Shown here: positions 31,870 to 39,616 of the stretch, piece after piece
Position numbering within the stretch: the first letter of the stretch is position 1
Layout: the number at the start of each line of letters is the position of its first letter
Source of the DNA: Marixanthomonas ophiurae
GTDB lineage: Bacteria > Bacteroidota > Bacteroidia > Flavobacteriales > Flavobacteriaceae
Direction: 5' to 3'
Assembly: GCF_003413745.1 (NCBI RefSeq)
Contig: NZ_QVID01000002.1
Span: forward strand, 806,001-870,000
Length of the DNA: 64,000 bases
Notes under the pieces: generated by a model
Database searches by the model: none
Told to the model about the DNA's origin: nothing
The model's input: only the letters and a program-made list of their open reading frames with translations
Program-made: the position numbers and the translations under genes

Positions 31870-33093
31870 ATGAACATTTGGAAATTAACTTTGAAATATC
31901 TTAAAAACCTAAGAATATTTTTACTACTTATTTTGGTTATTTCTTGCCAAAATACTGAAGACAAAGCAAACACAAGCAAAAGCCAATCTATCGGACCAAA
32001 AAATGGTGCATTGCTTATTGGTGGTGGTGGAATTACAGATGAAATGTGGAAAGTCTTTTATGATTTAGCTGGAGGAAAGAAATCTAAACTTGTTGTTATC
32101 CCAACTGCATTTGATGAAAATACAATTGACTACGACCCTGAATTTAAGATTTTAAAACGTCAATTTAAGGAGCGTGGTTTTGATAGTATTCAATTTATGC
32201 ACACAAGAGACACTTTAGTCGCTAATAGTGATGCTTTTGTAAAACCTCTCAAAACCGCTACCGCTGTTTGGCTTACAGGTGGTAGATCCTATAGAACTTC
32301 CGACACTTATTTGAATACTAAAACCCATAAGGAATTAAAAAAAGTTTTAGAGCGTGGCGGAATAATTGGCGGACATTCTGCAGGTGCATCAATACAAGGT
32401 TCATATTTGGCAAGAGGAGGACGAGGGTTAGAAGATAATTACAAAATTATCAGCAACCCTGAAGTTGGCTTTGGTTTTGTAACAAATTCAGCTTTTGACC
32501 AACATCATTTAGAAAGAAACCGACAATATGATATGTTCGATTTATTAAAAATTAAACCTGAATTATTGGGAATTGGTGTAGATGAAAATACTGCCGTTTT
32601 AGTTCAAGGAAACGAGTTTGAAGTAATCGGCGACAAATATGTTACAATTTATGATGGTACATTTTGGTCCAACTATTTTAATGAAATTGATACACTCAGA
32701 TCTGGAAAGAACAAATTTTATTTTTTAAAAAATGGAGATAAATATAATCTAAAGGAGCGACGAGTTCAACGAAACAAGTTTATAAAATCAAAAAACATTA
32801 CTTCTAACGAGCAAAAGGAATATGTAGGGAATTATTTGTTTGAGAAAAGCAAAGTTTTTTGGAACAACATCATAATTGAAAATGACACTTTGAAATTCCA
32901 AATTGTTCGCAGAAATATTGTTCGAGACCCAATTCCAATTTACGCATACGAAAAAGATTTATTCTTTGACACAGACGCAGAATTGTGGTTTCATTTCACA
33001 AGAGATAGTTTAGGACAGATTATTGGATTTGAAAAAAGAACTCATCAGTTTATAGATGGTCTAAACCAAAGGTTTAATAAGATTACGGAATAA
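31870..33093 (+). CDS. Peptidase S51 (cyanophycinase-like) lipoprotein
   Basis: The 407-residue protein has an N-terminal hydrophobic segment and lipobox (LLLILVISC, Cys26). Residues 45-280 match peptidase S51: GALLIGGGGITDEMW, TAVWLTGGRSYRTSDTY and the nucleophile GGHSAGASIQ (Ser170), then HHLERNRQYD. These enzymes are serine hydrolases such as cyanophycinase and dipeptidase E. A C-terminal extension of about 125 residues with beta character is extra. It is the gene of the last recognisable cassette, 34 bases after the crossover point at 31835. Surface attachment is inferred from the lipobox. Confidence 0.83.
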   Translation: MNIWKLTLKYLKNLRIFLLLILVISCQNTEDKANTSKSQSIGPKNGALLIGGGGITDEMWKVFYDLAGGKKSKLVVIPTAFDENTIDYDPEFKILKRQFKERGFDSIQFMHTRDTLVANSDAFVKPLKTATAVWLTGGRSYRTSDTYLNTKTHKELKKVLERGGIIGGHSAGASIQGSYLARGGRGLEDNYKIISNPEVGFGFVTNSAFDQHHLERNRQYDMFDLLKIKPELLGIGVDENTAVLVQGNEFEVIGDKYVTIYDGTFWSNYFNEIDTLRSGKNKFYFLKNGDKYNLKERRVQRNKFIKSKNITSNEQKEYVGNYLFEKSKVFWNNIIIENDTLKFQIVRRNIVRDPIPIYAYEKDLFFDTDAELWFHFTRDSLGQIIGFEKRTHQFIDGLNQRFNKITE

Positions 33094-33097
33094 AAAT

Positions 33098-33128
33098 GTA
33101 CAACAACGCATCCTATGAAAAGCACTAG
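33098..33128 (+). other. Left half of an attC-like site at the array end
   Basis: TGTACAACAACGCATCC and the following bases resemble the left arms of the other sites (AACAACGTATATAATCC). No matching right arm or GTT core follows before the MFS gene. The inverse core TGTACAAC does not complement the cassette start GTTACCAT, unlike the other four. The array therefore ends in a truncated or recombined site. Confidence 0.45.
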
Positions 33129-33227
33129 TTCAGTTCCTTATAGTTAGAATTTTATTAACTAATTCAGCCCACTAAAAAGTAGGAATGACTGCCTAACTAA
33201 GGTTATACAATCACATCCATAAACACT

Positions 33228-34436
33228 TTGAAAAGAATATTATTGAAACAATCTAAGGTAATACTTCCAGTAATTGTAATCTCGCAGTTTTGCTGTACCT
33301 CACTTTGGTTTGCGGGAAACGGTGTAATAAATGATCTCGTACTAGATTTTAATCTTAACATCAGTGCCTTAGGACATTTAACTTCGGCCGTACAGTTTGG
33401 GTTTATTATCGGTACACTGGTTTTCGCTATCTTGACTATTGCCGACCGATTTTCACCATCAAAAGTATTTTTATTCAGTGCATTACTTGGTTCATTGTTC
33501 AATTTAGGGATAATCTGGGAAGGCAACAATTTAATGAGTTTACTCCTACTTCGTTTTTTTACAGGGTTTTTTCTTGCGGGTATTTATCCAGTAGGGATGA
33601 AAATAGCTGCAGATTACTATAAAAAAGGACTCGGCAAGTCACTTGGATTTTTAGTTGGTGCATTGGTGGTCGGTACTGCATTTCCACATTTGCTAAAAGA
33701 AATAACTGATCTATATTCTTGGAAATCTGTAGTTATTACAACTTCATCTCTTGCAATCTTAGGCGGCTCAATAATGATACTTATGGTGCCTGATGGTCCG
33801 TACCGAATGCCTAAAAAACAAATAGATCTATCCATTTTTTTTAGCGTATTTAATAATCGAAAATTTCGTTCTGTTGCTTTCGGTTATTTTGGTCATATGT
33901 GGGAATTGTACGCCTTTTGGGCTTTTGTACCCATTATGTTGAAAAAATATAATTTGGAACATTCTCAAACAGTATTCAATAATGTTCCAGTATTATCATT
34001 CTTAATAATCGGAATAGGTGGGTTGTCCTGCGTACTCAGTGGCTATCTTGCGCAGAAAGCAGGTTCCAAACGAACAGCATTCATTGCACTATTGCTATCT
34101 TGTGGATGTTGCCTCATTTCTCCATTGCTATTTAATAGCGAATATGAAAGCCTGTTTATTGCTTTTCTTATTTTTTGGGGAATGGTTGTTATTGCAGACT
34201 CTCCGCTTTTATCAACACTAGTGGCTCAAAATGCACCGGGAGAAATAAAGGGTACTGCACTTACTATTGTTAATTGCATAGGGTATTCAATAACGATAAT
34301 TAGCATTCAATTTATTACAGAAATGATAGAGTTGACTAATTCAAATACTATTTATACAATATTAGCGATAGGTCCTATTTTGGGTTTGATTGCGTTGAAA
34401 AGGAAAAATAAAATAAATATACCAAATACAGAATAA
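33228..34436 (+). CDS. Major facilitator superfamily transporter
   Basis: The 402-residue protein has about twelve hydrophobic segments. It begins ILPVIVISQFCCTSLWFAGNGV, with an MFS-like layout: ADRFSPSKVFLFSALLGSLF after helix 2 and a central loop near MPKKQIDLSIFF. The substrate is unknown. The start is a TTG, since no ATG precedes the first helix. It lies just beyond the cassette array without flanking core sites, so it is probably chromosomal. A cassette origin is possible because the array end is truncated. Confidence 0.82.
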   Translation: MKRILLKQSKVILPVIVISQFCCTSLWFAGNGVINDLVLDFNLNISALGHLTSAVQFGFIIGTLVFAILTIADRFSPSKVFLFSALLGSLFNLGIIWEGNNLMSLLLLRFFTGFFLAGIYPVGMKIAADYYKKGLGKSLGFLVGALVVGTAFPHLLKEITDLYSWKSVVITTSSLAILGGSIMILMVPDGPYRMPKKQIDLSIFFSVFNNRKFRSVAFGYFGHMWELYAFWAFVPIMLKKYNLEHSQTVFNNVPVLSFLIIGIGGLSCVLSGYLAQKAGSKRTAFIALLLSCGCCLISPLLFNSEYESLFIAFLIFWGMVVIADSPLLSTLVAQNAPGEIKGTALTIVNCIGYSITIISIQFITEMIELTNSNTIYTILAIGPILGLIALKRKNKINIPNTE

Positions 34437-34452
34437 GGTTGCTAGTGCAGGC

Positions 34453-34947
34453 CTACTTACCATACAGTAACGAGCCAATCACATTTAGGTCGATGCTTTC
34501 ATCTTCGTTCACGTAATATTCCAAAACCATTTCGCCCCAATACGTGCCGTCGGTAAAATCGGCTACAATCCAACGGTGGTTTAAAAACTTTACTTTGTTT
34601 ATTTTCATTTTCCCTTCTATCCCATCATATGAAACAATTGGGTTTTTACCTTTTTTACCATTTAGATCGTAAATGTGTTCTTTCACCCGGTTTTCAATAT
34701 CAGGGGCTTCATAGCCTACATCTTCAAAATAGGTCATGGCATTATCATTGCCTTGCAGGGTAAAATAGTTCACGTCCATTAATTGGGTAGCCAGAGAATC
34801 GTTGGCCTTTTCATACTTCTTAACCTTCTTTTTCAACAGAGCTATGTCATTTTCTTGCGATTCATATATCTGCTTTTCGTTCATATATTGAAATATGATG
34901 AACAACAAAGCAAAAAAGAACAGGTACATATATATTTTCTTCCTCAT
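34453..34947 (-). CDS. Membrane-anchored coiled-coil protein of unknown function
   Basis: The 164-residue protein has an N-terminal transmembrane helix (YMYLFFFALLFIIFQYM). A short coiled coil (residues 24-60, IALLKKKVKKYEKANDSLATQL) is followed by a globular part with beta-like segments (VKFLNHRWIVADFTDGTYWGE). It may be an envelope accessory protein. It is 50 bases downstream of the MBL hydrolase, with a small GC hairpin (34955-34968) just before its start. No family recognised. Confidence 0.7.
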   Translation of the reverse strand: MRKKIYMYLFFFALLFIIFQYMNEKQIYESQENDIALLKKKVKKYEKANDSLATQLMDVNYFTLQGNDNAMTYFEDVGYEAPDIENRVKEHIYDLNGKKGKNPIVSYDGIEGKMKINKVKFLNHRWIVADFTDGTYWGEMVLEYYVNEDESIDLNVIGSLLYGK

Positions 34948-34997
34948 ATTTATGCCCGCATAGGCGGGTAACTTTTAAAATTAGTAATCAATTTTAT

Positions 34998-35774
34998 TTA
35001 TATCGTAATTTTCAACGTATCATACGCCATAAAAACATTGTCAGGCAGTTGTTTTGACGCTTCTTCGTGAAAACCCATTAAATGGCTTATATGTGTTAAA
35101 TAAGCACGCTCTGGGTTTATTTTTTCTATAAAAGCCAATGCTTCTTCTAAATTAAAATGCGAATAGTGTTCTTTTTCCCGTAACGCGTTAACCACAAGCA
35201 CTTTTGTATCTTTTATTTTTTCAACTTCTTCTTCAGCAATTGTTTTAACATCGGTTAAATACGTAAACCCATCAATATAAAACCCTAAAACCGGGAGCGT
35301 ATGGTGCATGGCCTCAATGGGTGTTACTTTCTTTTCGCTAATAATAAAAGAAGTATCCTTATCTATTTCAATTTCGTCTAAGGTTGGCGCACCTGGGTAT
35401 TTATTTTCAATTTCAAAAATATAAGCAAAGCGATCGTGAAGCGATTTAAAAACCCGTTTATGGGCATAAAACGGGATATTACCCTGTTTAAAATAAAACG
35501 GGCGTATATCATCTATGCCCGCTGTATGGTCGCTATGCTCGTGAGTCAATAGTATTCCATTTAGGTGTGTTACGCCTTCCCTTAGCATTTGGTACCGAAA
35601 ATCCGGTCCACAGTCAATTACATAATTGTAATTATTCCATTGCAACAGCACAGAAACCCGAAGACGTTTATCCTTGGGATCGTTACTTTTACAAACGGGA
35701 TGGTCACTTCCTATTACGGGGACACCTTGTGAAGTTCCAGTGCCCAAAAATGTTACGGTAAATTGCGAATTCAT
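34998..35774 (-). CDS. MBL-fold metallohydrolase (PhnP-like)
   Basis: 258 residues. The metal motif is LLTHEHSDHTAGIDD (HxHxDH), with upstream TFLGTGTSQGVP and later His residues in EAMHHTLPVLGF and LTHISHLMG. The sequence layout matches the PhnP/Lrp-like branch of metallo-beta-lactamase fold phosphodiesterases. The true substrate (cyclic phosphate, or other) is not deducible. It is transcribed away from the large gene at 35857 and leads into the small membrane protein. Confidence 0.88.
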   Translation of the reverse strand: MNSQFTVTFLGTGTSQGVPVIGSDHPVCKSNDPKDKRLRVSVLLQWNNYNYVIDCGPDFRYQMLREGVTHLNGILLTHEHSDHTAGIDDIRPFYFKQGNIPFYAHKRVFKSLHDRFAYIFEIENKYPGAPTLDEIEIDKDTSFIISEKKVTPIEAMHHTLPVLGFYIDGFTYLTDVKTIAEEEVEKIKDTKVLVVNALREKEHYSHFNLEEALAFIEKINPERAYLTHISHLMGFHEEASKQLPDNVFMAYDTLKITI

Positions 35775-35798
35775 TCACACAAAAATAACAGTATTTTT

Positions 35799-35828
35799 TT
35801 TGAATAGCTACGGTATTTCTTACCTTTG
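35799..35828 (+). promoter_or_regulatory. Promoter for the 483-aa gene
   Basis: TTTG at 35799-35802, an 18-base spacer, then TACCTTTG at 35821-35828, ending 28 bases before the ATG. A good match to the Bacteroidota consensus. Confidence 0.6.
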
Positions 35829-35856
35829 TTAGTACCACACATAATAAAGGTTCACT

Positions 35857-37308
35857 ATGCCAGATACTATATTAGGAGACAAAGAGTTTGAAAACATTCC
35901 TTCCATTAGAAGTAAAGCTTTTCGAATAAATTTGAATGAAAATATCTACGGAACTTTTGCCGAAATAGGTGCTGGACAAGAAACCGTTCGAAATTTCTTT
36001 AGGGCTGGTGGCGCATCAGGAACTATTGCGAAAACCATGTCGGCTTACGATAAAGATTTTAGCGATGCCATTTATGGGGAAGAAGAAGATGGACGCTACG
36101 TTACAGAGTCCCGACTCAAAAAAATGCTTTCGCACGAAATAGATCTTATTGAACAGCGAATAGCCCGAAAAAAACATCCAAATAAACTCTTTTTCGCATA
36201 TGCCAATACGGTAGCAACTATTGATTTTGCTAAAAAATATAAAGGTCACGGTTGGGTTGGTATTAAATATCAAGTAGACCCAAAAGAAGATTATAGCGAA
36301 ATTATGCTACATGTTCGCTTTCACGAAAATGAAGCGTTACTGCAACAAATTACATTGGGTATTCTTGGTGTTAATTTAATTTATGGTGCTTATTACAAAT
36401 ACGATGAGCCCAAAAAGCTCTTACGGTATTTGTACGATCATATTGACAAAGACAAGATTGAGATTGATACCATTAACTTTTCCGGACCTAAGTTTGAAAA
36501 GATTGATAACCGTTTAATGAGTTTACAGCTTATTAAAAACGGAATGACCGAAGCGATTATGTTTGGCCCAGACGGTAACAATATATTACCGGCTAGAATT
36601 TTATATAAGAAAAATATTTTAGCGCTTCGCGGAAGTTTTCGACCAGTAACAAAAGTAAACATCGATATGTATGAAAACTCATACGAGATGTTTTTACAGG
36701 AAAGAAAAGTTGAAAAAGAGCGTACCGAAGTTATTTTTGAAATCACCCTATCAAACCTTCGAGCAGAAGGCGAAATAGATGAAGAAGATTTTATGGATCG
36801 AGCTAAACTGCTCTGTTCGCTAGGTCATACGGTAATGATTTCTAATTTTCAAGAGTATTATAAGTTAGTGGAATATTTTTCTCGCTATACAAAAATGCGC
36901 TTAGGATTAGCAATGGGAGTAAATAATCTGGTCGATATTTTTGATGAAAAATACTATCGTCATTTAAGTGGTGGTATTCTAGAAGCCTTTGGAAAATTGT
37001 TCTTTAAAGACCTTAAAGTATACCTCTACCCAATGCGTGATCCTGAGACTGGAGAGTATACCACTAGCGAAAACCTGAAAGTACATCCACGAATGAAAGA
37101 GCTATATAAGTTCTTTAAGTACAACGGTAAAGTAGTGGATATAAAAGATTATAACCCAAACATTTTAAACATCTTCTCTCGCGAAGTGTTAGAGATGATA
37201 GAAAAAGGAGAAGAAAACTGGGAGGAAATGCTTCCACCTGGGGTTTCTGAAATTATCCATCAAAAGGAATTGTTTAGCTATCATGAAAATACCAAGACGG
37301 CGAAGTAA
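35857..37308 (+). CDS. Large conserved-looking cytoplasmic protein of unknown function
   Basis: The 483-residue protein has no signal peptide or membrane segment. Its beginning NIPSIRSKAFRINLNENIYG and blocks GAGQETVRNFFRAGGASGTIA, KKHPNKLFFAYANTVATIDF and MRLGLAMGVNNLVDIFDE look like those of a well-folded enzyme. I do not recognise a motif I can defend. A good promoter precedes it and a 16-bp terminator follows, so it is monocistronic. Any nucleotidyltransferase-like annotation in databases would need checking. Confidence 0.75.
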   Translation: MPDTILGDKEFENIPSIRSKAFRINLNENIYGTFAEIGAGQETVRNFFRAGGASGTIAKTMSAYDKDFSDAIYGEEEDGRYVTESRLKKMLSHEIDLIEQRIARKKHPNKLFFAYANTVATIDFAKKYKGHGWVGIKYQVDPKEDYSEIMLHVRFHENEALLQQITLGILGVNLIYGAYYKYDEPKKLLRYLYDHIDKDKIEIDTINFSGPKFEKIDNRLMSLQLIKNGMTEAIMFGPDGNNILPARILYKKNILALRGSFRPVTKVNIDMYENSYEMFLQERKVEKERTEVIFEITLSNLRAEGEIDEEDFMDRAKLLCSLGHTVMISNFQEYYKLVEYFSRYTKMRLGLAMGVNNLVDIFDEKYYRHLSGGILEAFGKLFFKDLKVYLYPMRDPETGEYTTSENLKVHPRMKELYKFFKYNGKVVDIKDYNPNILNIFSREVLEMIEKGEENWEEMLPPGVSEIIHQKELFSYHENTKTAK

Positions 37309-37323
37309 TTTAATATAACTTAT

Positions 37324-37367
37324 AAAAAACGGCTAGGTTTTAACTGTTTAAAACCTAGCCGTTTTTT
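37324..37367. terminator. Bidirectional intrinsic terminator
   Basis: Sixteen-base inverted repeat AACGGCTAGGTTTTAA / TTAAAACCTAGCCGTT with loop CTGT. A- and T-runs flank it on both sides, between convergent genes. Confidence 0.93.
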
Positions 37368-37378
37368 ATTAATATTGT

Positions 37379-37831
37379 TTATTCTAAAATCTGAGCTGCG
37401 TGATCTTTCGTTTTTACTTTCGCAATAACACGTTCTACTTTTCCTTCTTCATCAACAATAAATGTCATTCTATGGATACCATCATATTCCCGACCCATAA
37501 ACTTTTTAGGTCCCCAAACGCCAAAAGCGTTGATCACCTCTTTGTTTTCATCTGCCAGTAATGTAAATGGAAAATCGTACTTTTCTTTAAAGTTTTTTTG
37601 CTTGCGTTCACTATCCGCACTTACCCCCAACAATTTGTAGCCTTTATTTTTAAGCTCTTTATAGTTATCGCGTAGGTTACAGGCTTCTTTGGTGCATCCA
37701 GGTGTATTTGCTTTAGGGTAGAAAAAAACAACCAATTTATGGCCTTTATAATCCATAAGCGATACGGGGTTGCCTTCTTGATCGTTAACTGTAAAATTTG
37801 GGACTTTGTCCCCTTCTTGTAAGGTTTTCAT
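37379..37831 (-). CDS. bcp: Thioredoxin-dependent thiol peroxidase (BCP)
   Basis: Peroxiredoxin Q/BCP reducing hydroperoxides. The 150 residues contain the peroxidatic motif YPKANTPGCTKEACNLRD, with the resolving cysteine five residues later in the PGCTxEAC form. MTFIVDEEGKVERV is near the end. The nth gene diverges only 30 bases away, so oxidant defence and oxidised-base repair share a promoter region. That link is inferred from position only. Confidence 0.95.
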   Translation of the reverse strand: MKTLQEGDKVPNFTVNDQEGNPVSLMDYKGHKLVVFFYPKANTPGCTKEACNLRDNYKELKNKGYKLLGVSADSERKQKNFKEKYDFPFTLLADENKEVINAFGVWGPKKFMGREYDGIHRMTFIVDEEGKVERVIAKVKTKDHAAQILE

Positions 37832-37835
37832 TTGC

Positions 37836-37843
37836 TATTTTTG
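37836..37843 (+). promoter_or_regulatory. -7 element for nth
   Basis: TATTTTTG, exact TAnnTTTG, 18 bases before the nth ATG. A TTG 16 bases upstream lies within bcp. It also supports the start at 37862 over the longer frame. Confidence 0.5.
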
Positions 37844-37861
37844 TTTAAAAATAAGCAAAAA

Positions 37862-38521
37862 ATGACGAAACAGGAAAAGGTTGACTTTGTTATCAAGACC
37901 CTAAAAGAATTGTATCCACAAATACCAATTCCTCTAGATCATAAAGACCCCTACACATTGTTGATTGCAGTCTTACTTTCTGCCCAAAGCACCGATGTGC
38001 GCGTCAATAAAATTACGCCTTTGCTGTTTGAAGTTGCCGATAATCCGTATGATATGGTAAAGCTGTCGGTAGAAGAAATCCGGGAGATCATTAAACCTGT
38101 TGGGTTATCACCCATGAAATCGAAAGGCATTCATGGACTTTCTGAAATTTTAATTGAAAAATATAACGGAAAAGTTCCTGCAGATTTTGAAGCATTGGAA
38201 TCGTTTCCTGCCGTGGGTCATAAAACAGCTAGCGTAGTAATGTCTCAGGCGTTTAATGTTCCTGCATTTCCTGTAGATACACATATTCATAGACTACTAT
38301 ACCGATGGGGGTTTACTAACGGGAAAAACGTAACACAAACCGAGAAAGATGCCAAACGTCTCTTCCCTATGGATTTATGGAATGAACTTCATTTACAGAT
38401 AATATGGTATGGACGGCACTACTCTCCAGCCCGTGGCTGGGATTTAGAAAAAGATATTATTACTAAAACAATTGGCAGGAAAACGGTACTGAACGAATAT
38501 TATAAAAAGAAGAGAAAATAA
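37862..38521 (+). CDS. nth: Endonuclease III homologue without the 4Fe-4S cluster loop
   Basis: The 219-residue DNA glycosylase/AP lyase of base-excision repair starts at MTKQEKVDFV. The helix-hairpin-helix LESFPAVGHKTASVV contains the catalytic lysine, and PVDTHIHRLL contains the catalytic aspartate. E. coli Nth carries four C-terminal Cys residues. Here the corresponding region is GRHYSPARGWDLEKDIITKT, with no Cys in the last 40 residues, so the cluster is absent. Otherwise the protein is full length. It diverges from bcp. Confidence 0.92.
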   Translation: MTKQEKVDFVIKTLKELYPQIPIPLDHKDPYTLLIAVLLSAQSTDVRVNKITPLLFEVADNPYDMVKLSVEEIREIIKPVGLSPMKSKGIHGLSEILIEKYNGKVPADFEALESFPAVGHKTASVVMSQAFNVPAFPVDTHIHRLLYRWGFTNGKNVTQTEKDAKRLFPMDLWNELHLQIIWYGRHYSPARGWDLEKDIITKTIGRKTVLNEYYKKKRK

Positions 38522-38524
38522 GAC

Positions 38525-38558
38525 ATAAAAAACCCTGAAAATTAATTCAGGGTCTTTT
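38525..38558. terminator. Bidirectional intrinsic terminator
   Basis: ACCCTGAA / TTCAGGGT stem with a T-run on each strand, between nth and the small minus-strand gene. Confidence 0.85.
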
Positions 38559-38566
38559 AACAAAGT

Positions 38567-38716
38567 TTAGTTTAGAAGTGCTTCAAACTTCAAATTATAA
38601 TAATCGTTAACACTTAAAGCCTTCGAATAGTCTAGAAGAAACTTAATTGTTTCATCTTTTGGAGCCATTTTAGACACCTGCTCCGGGTGTGAGGTTTTAG
38701 AGTACATTTTTTGCAT
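38567..38716 (-). CDS. Small 49-residue protein downstream of the ECF sigma factor
   Basis: A short frame from an ATG at 38716: begins MQKMYSKTSHPEQVSKMAPK and ends in NDYYNLKFEALLN. It has balanced, protein-like composition with a helical middle (DETIKFLLDYSKALS) and no hydrophobic segment. It is on the same strand as the sigma factor, 58 bases downstream, and is closed by the bidirectional terminator, so it is likely co-transcribed. The family is not recognised. A regulatory link to the sigma factor is speculative. Confidence 0.6.
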   Translation of the reverse strand: MQKMYSKTSHPEQVSKMAPKDETIKFLLDYSKALSVNDYYNLKFEALLN

Positions 38717-38774
38717 AGAGAGTCTTTTTGTGGTTAATGTTATTTATTAACGCCCAAAAAAACAGTTTATTGTA

Positions 38775-39359
38775 TTAATTTGTCAACACAATATTATGTT
38801 TATCAATTACCTTACGCAAATTAATAAGTGCATATCGCATCCTTCCTAGTGCCGTATTGATACTTACATCAGTCTGTAAGCTTATTTCTTTAAAGCTCAT
38901 TTCTTTGTAAATACGCATAATGAGTACTTCTTTTTGGTCTTCGGGTAACTCTTCAATCAACCGTCGTACATCATTTTCAACTTGCCCTTTTATTATTTGT
39001 TTTTCGGCATTTAAAGCTCCATCAGAGAGCACGGAGAAAATATTGAAATCGTCTTTATTTTCAAATTTTGGCATGCGGTTATTTTTTCTGAAATAATCTA
39101 TAACCAAATTATGGGCAATGCGCATAACCCAAGGTAGAAATTTTCCTTCTTCGTTATATTTTCCTCGTTTTAATGAACGTATAACTTTTATAAAAGTGTC
39201 CTGAAAAATATCTTCAGTAACATCCCTATTATAGACTTTAGAATAAATAAAACTGTAAATACGTTGCTTGTGGCGGGTAATTAAATGAGAGAGTGCAGAT
39301 TCATCACCGTTTATGTAAGCACTAACCAATACTGCATCCGTATGGGTGTTCTGTTTCAT
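38775..39359 (-). CDS. ECF-type sigma-70 family RNA polymerase sigma factor
   Basis: 194 residues. Region 2 has DIFQDTFIKVIRSLKRGKY and FLPWVMRIAHNLVIDYFRKN, which bind the -10 DNA and core enzyme. Region 4 has LPEDQKEVLIMRIYKEMSF, then KEISLQTDVSINTALGRMRY (helix-turn-helix). The two-domain form without region 3 or 1.1 is of the ECF type. No anti-sigma gene lies next to it; a 49-residue frame follows instead. It is divergent from uvrA with a 212-base gap. Confidence 0.92.
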   Translation of the reverse strand: MKQNTHTDAVLVSAYINGDESALSHLITRHKQRIYSFIYSKVYNRDVTEDIFQDTFIKVIRSLKRGKYNEEGKFLPWVMRIAHNLVIDYFRKNNRMPKFENKDDFNIFSVLSDGALNAEKQIIKGQVENDVRRLIEELPEDQKEVLIMRIYKEMSFKEISLQTDVSINTALGRMRYALINLRKVIDKHNIVLTN

Positions 39360-39577
39360 ATCAATACTTTTTAAGTTAACAACTATCCGTGTTTTGGCTG
39401 TTTAGTCGTTTCGGTTTTTAGTGTAAAAAGTAATAATATGCTATAGGCAATAAATTTTAAAATTGTCGTTGTGAGCCGTAAATATAACAACAAAGAAACG
39501 TGAAATGCAAATAAAACATAAAAATTTCCTAAAAAAATTATAATATCGGCACATGTGCAATCCCCATTTCTATGTGG

Positions 39578-39585
39578 TATCTTTG
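39578..39585 (+). promoter_or_regulatory. -7 element for uvrA, which moves the start downstream
   Basis: TATCTTTG at 39578-39585, exact TAnnTTTG. It lies after an in-frame ATG at 39572, so a transcript from here could not use that ATG. It favours the TTG at 39617. Confidence 0.5.
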
Positions 39586-39616
39586 CAAAATCTTACCTGA
39601 AAAAGAACATTTTATT

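Larger units (their letters stand above)
23569..33128 (+). mobile_element. Integron-like cassette array with integrase
   Basis: The unit comprises the recombinase gene, a candidate attI at 24839 and cassettes 24840-28715, 28716-29421, 29422-30149, 30150-31835 (with IS) and 31836 to about 33128. All cassette genes are on the + strand. For the first four, the core at the cassette start and the inverse core after its gene are exact complements of 8-9 bases. That is what attC recombination predicts, because the inverse core travels with the cassette. The right end lacks a complete attC. No toxin-antitoxin cassette was recognised; the restriction-modification pair could take that stabilising role. 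Confidence 0.8.

Noticed and set aside
34457-34465. TTACCATAC matching the core of the last cassette, as a distal recombination site
   Set aside because: It lies inside the coding end of the minus-strand gene at 34453 and has no arm or inverse core.
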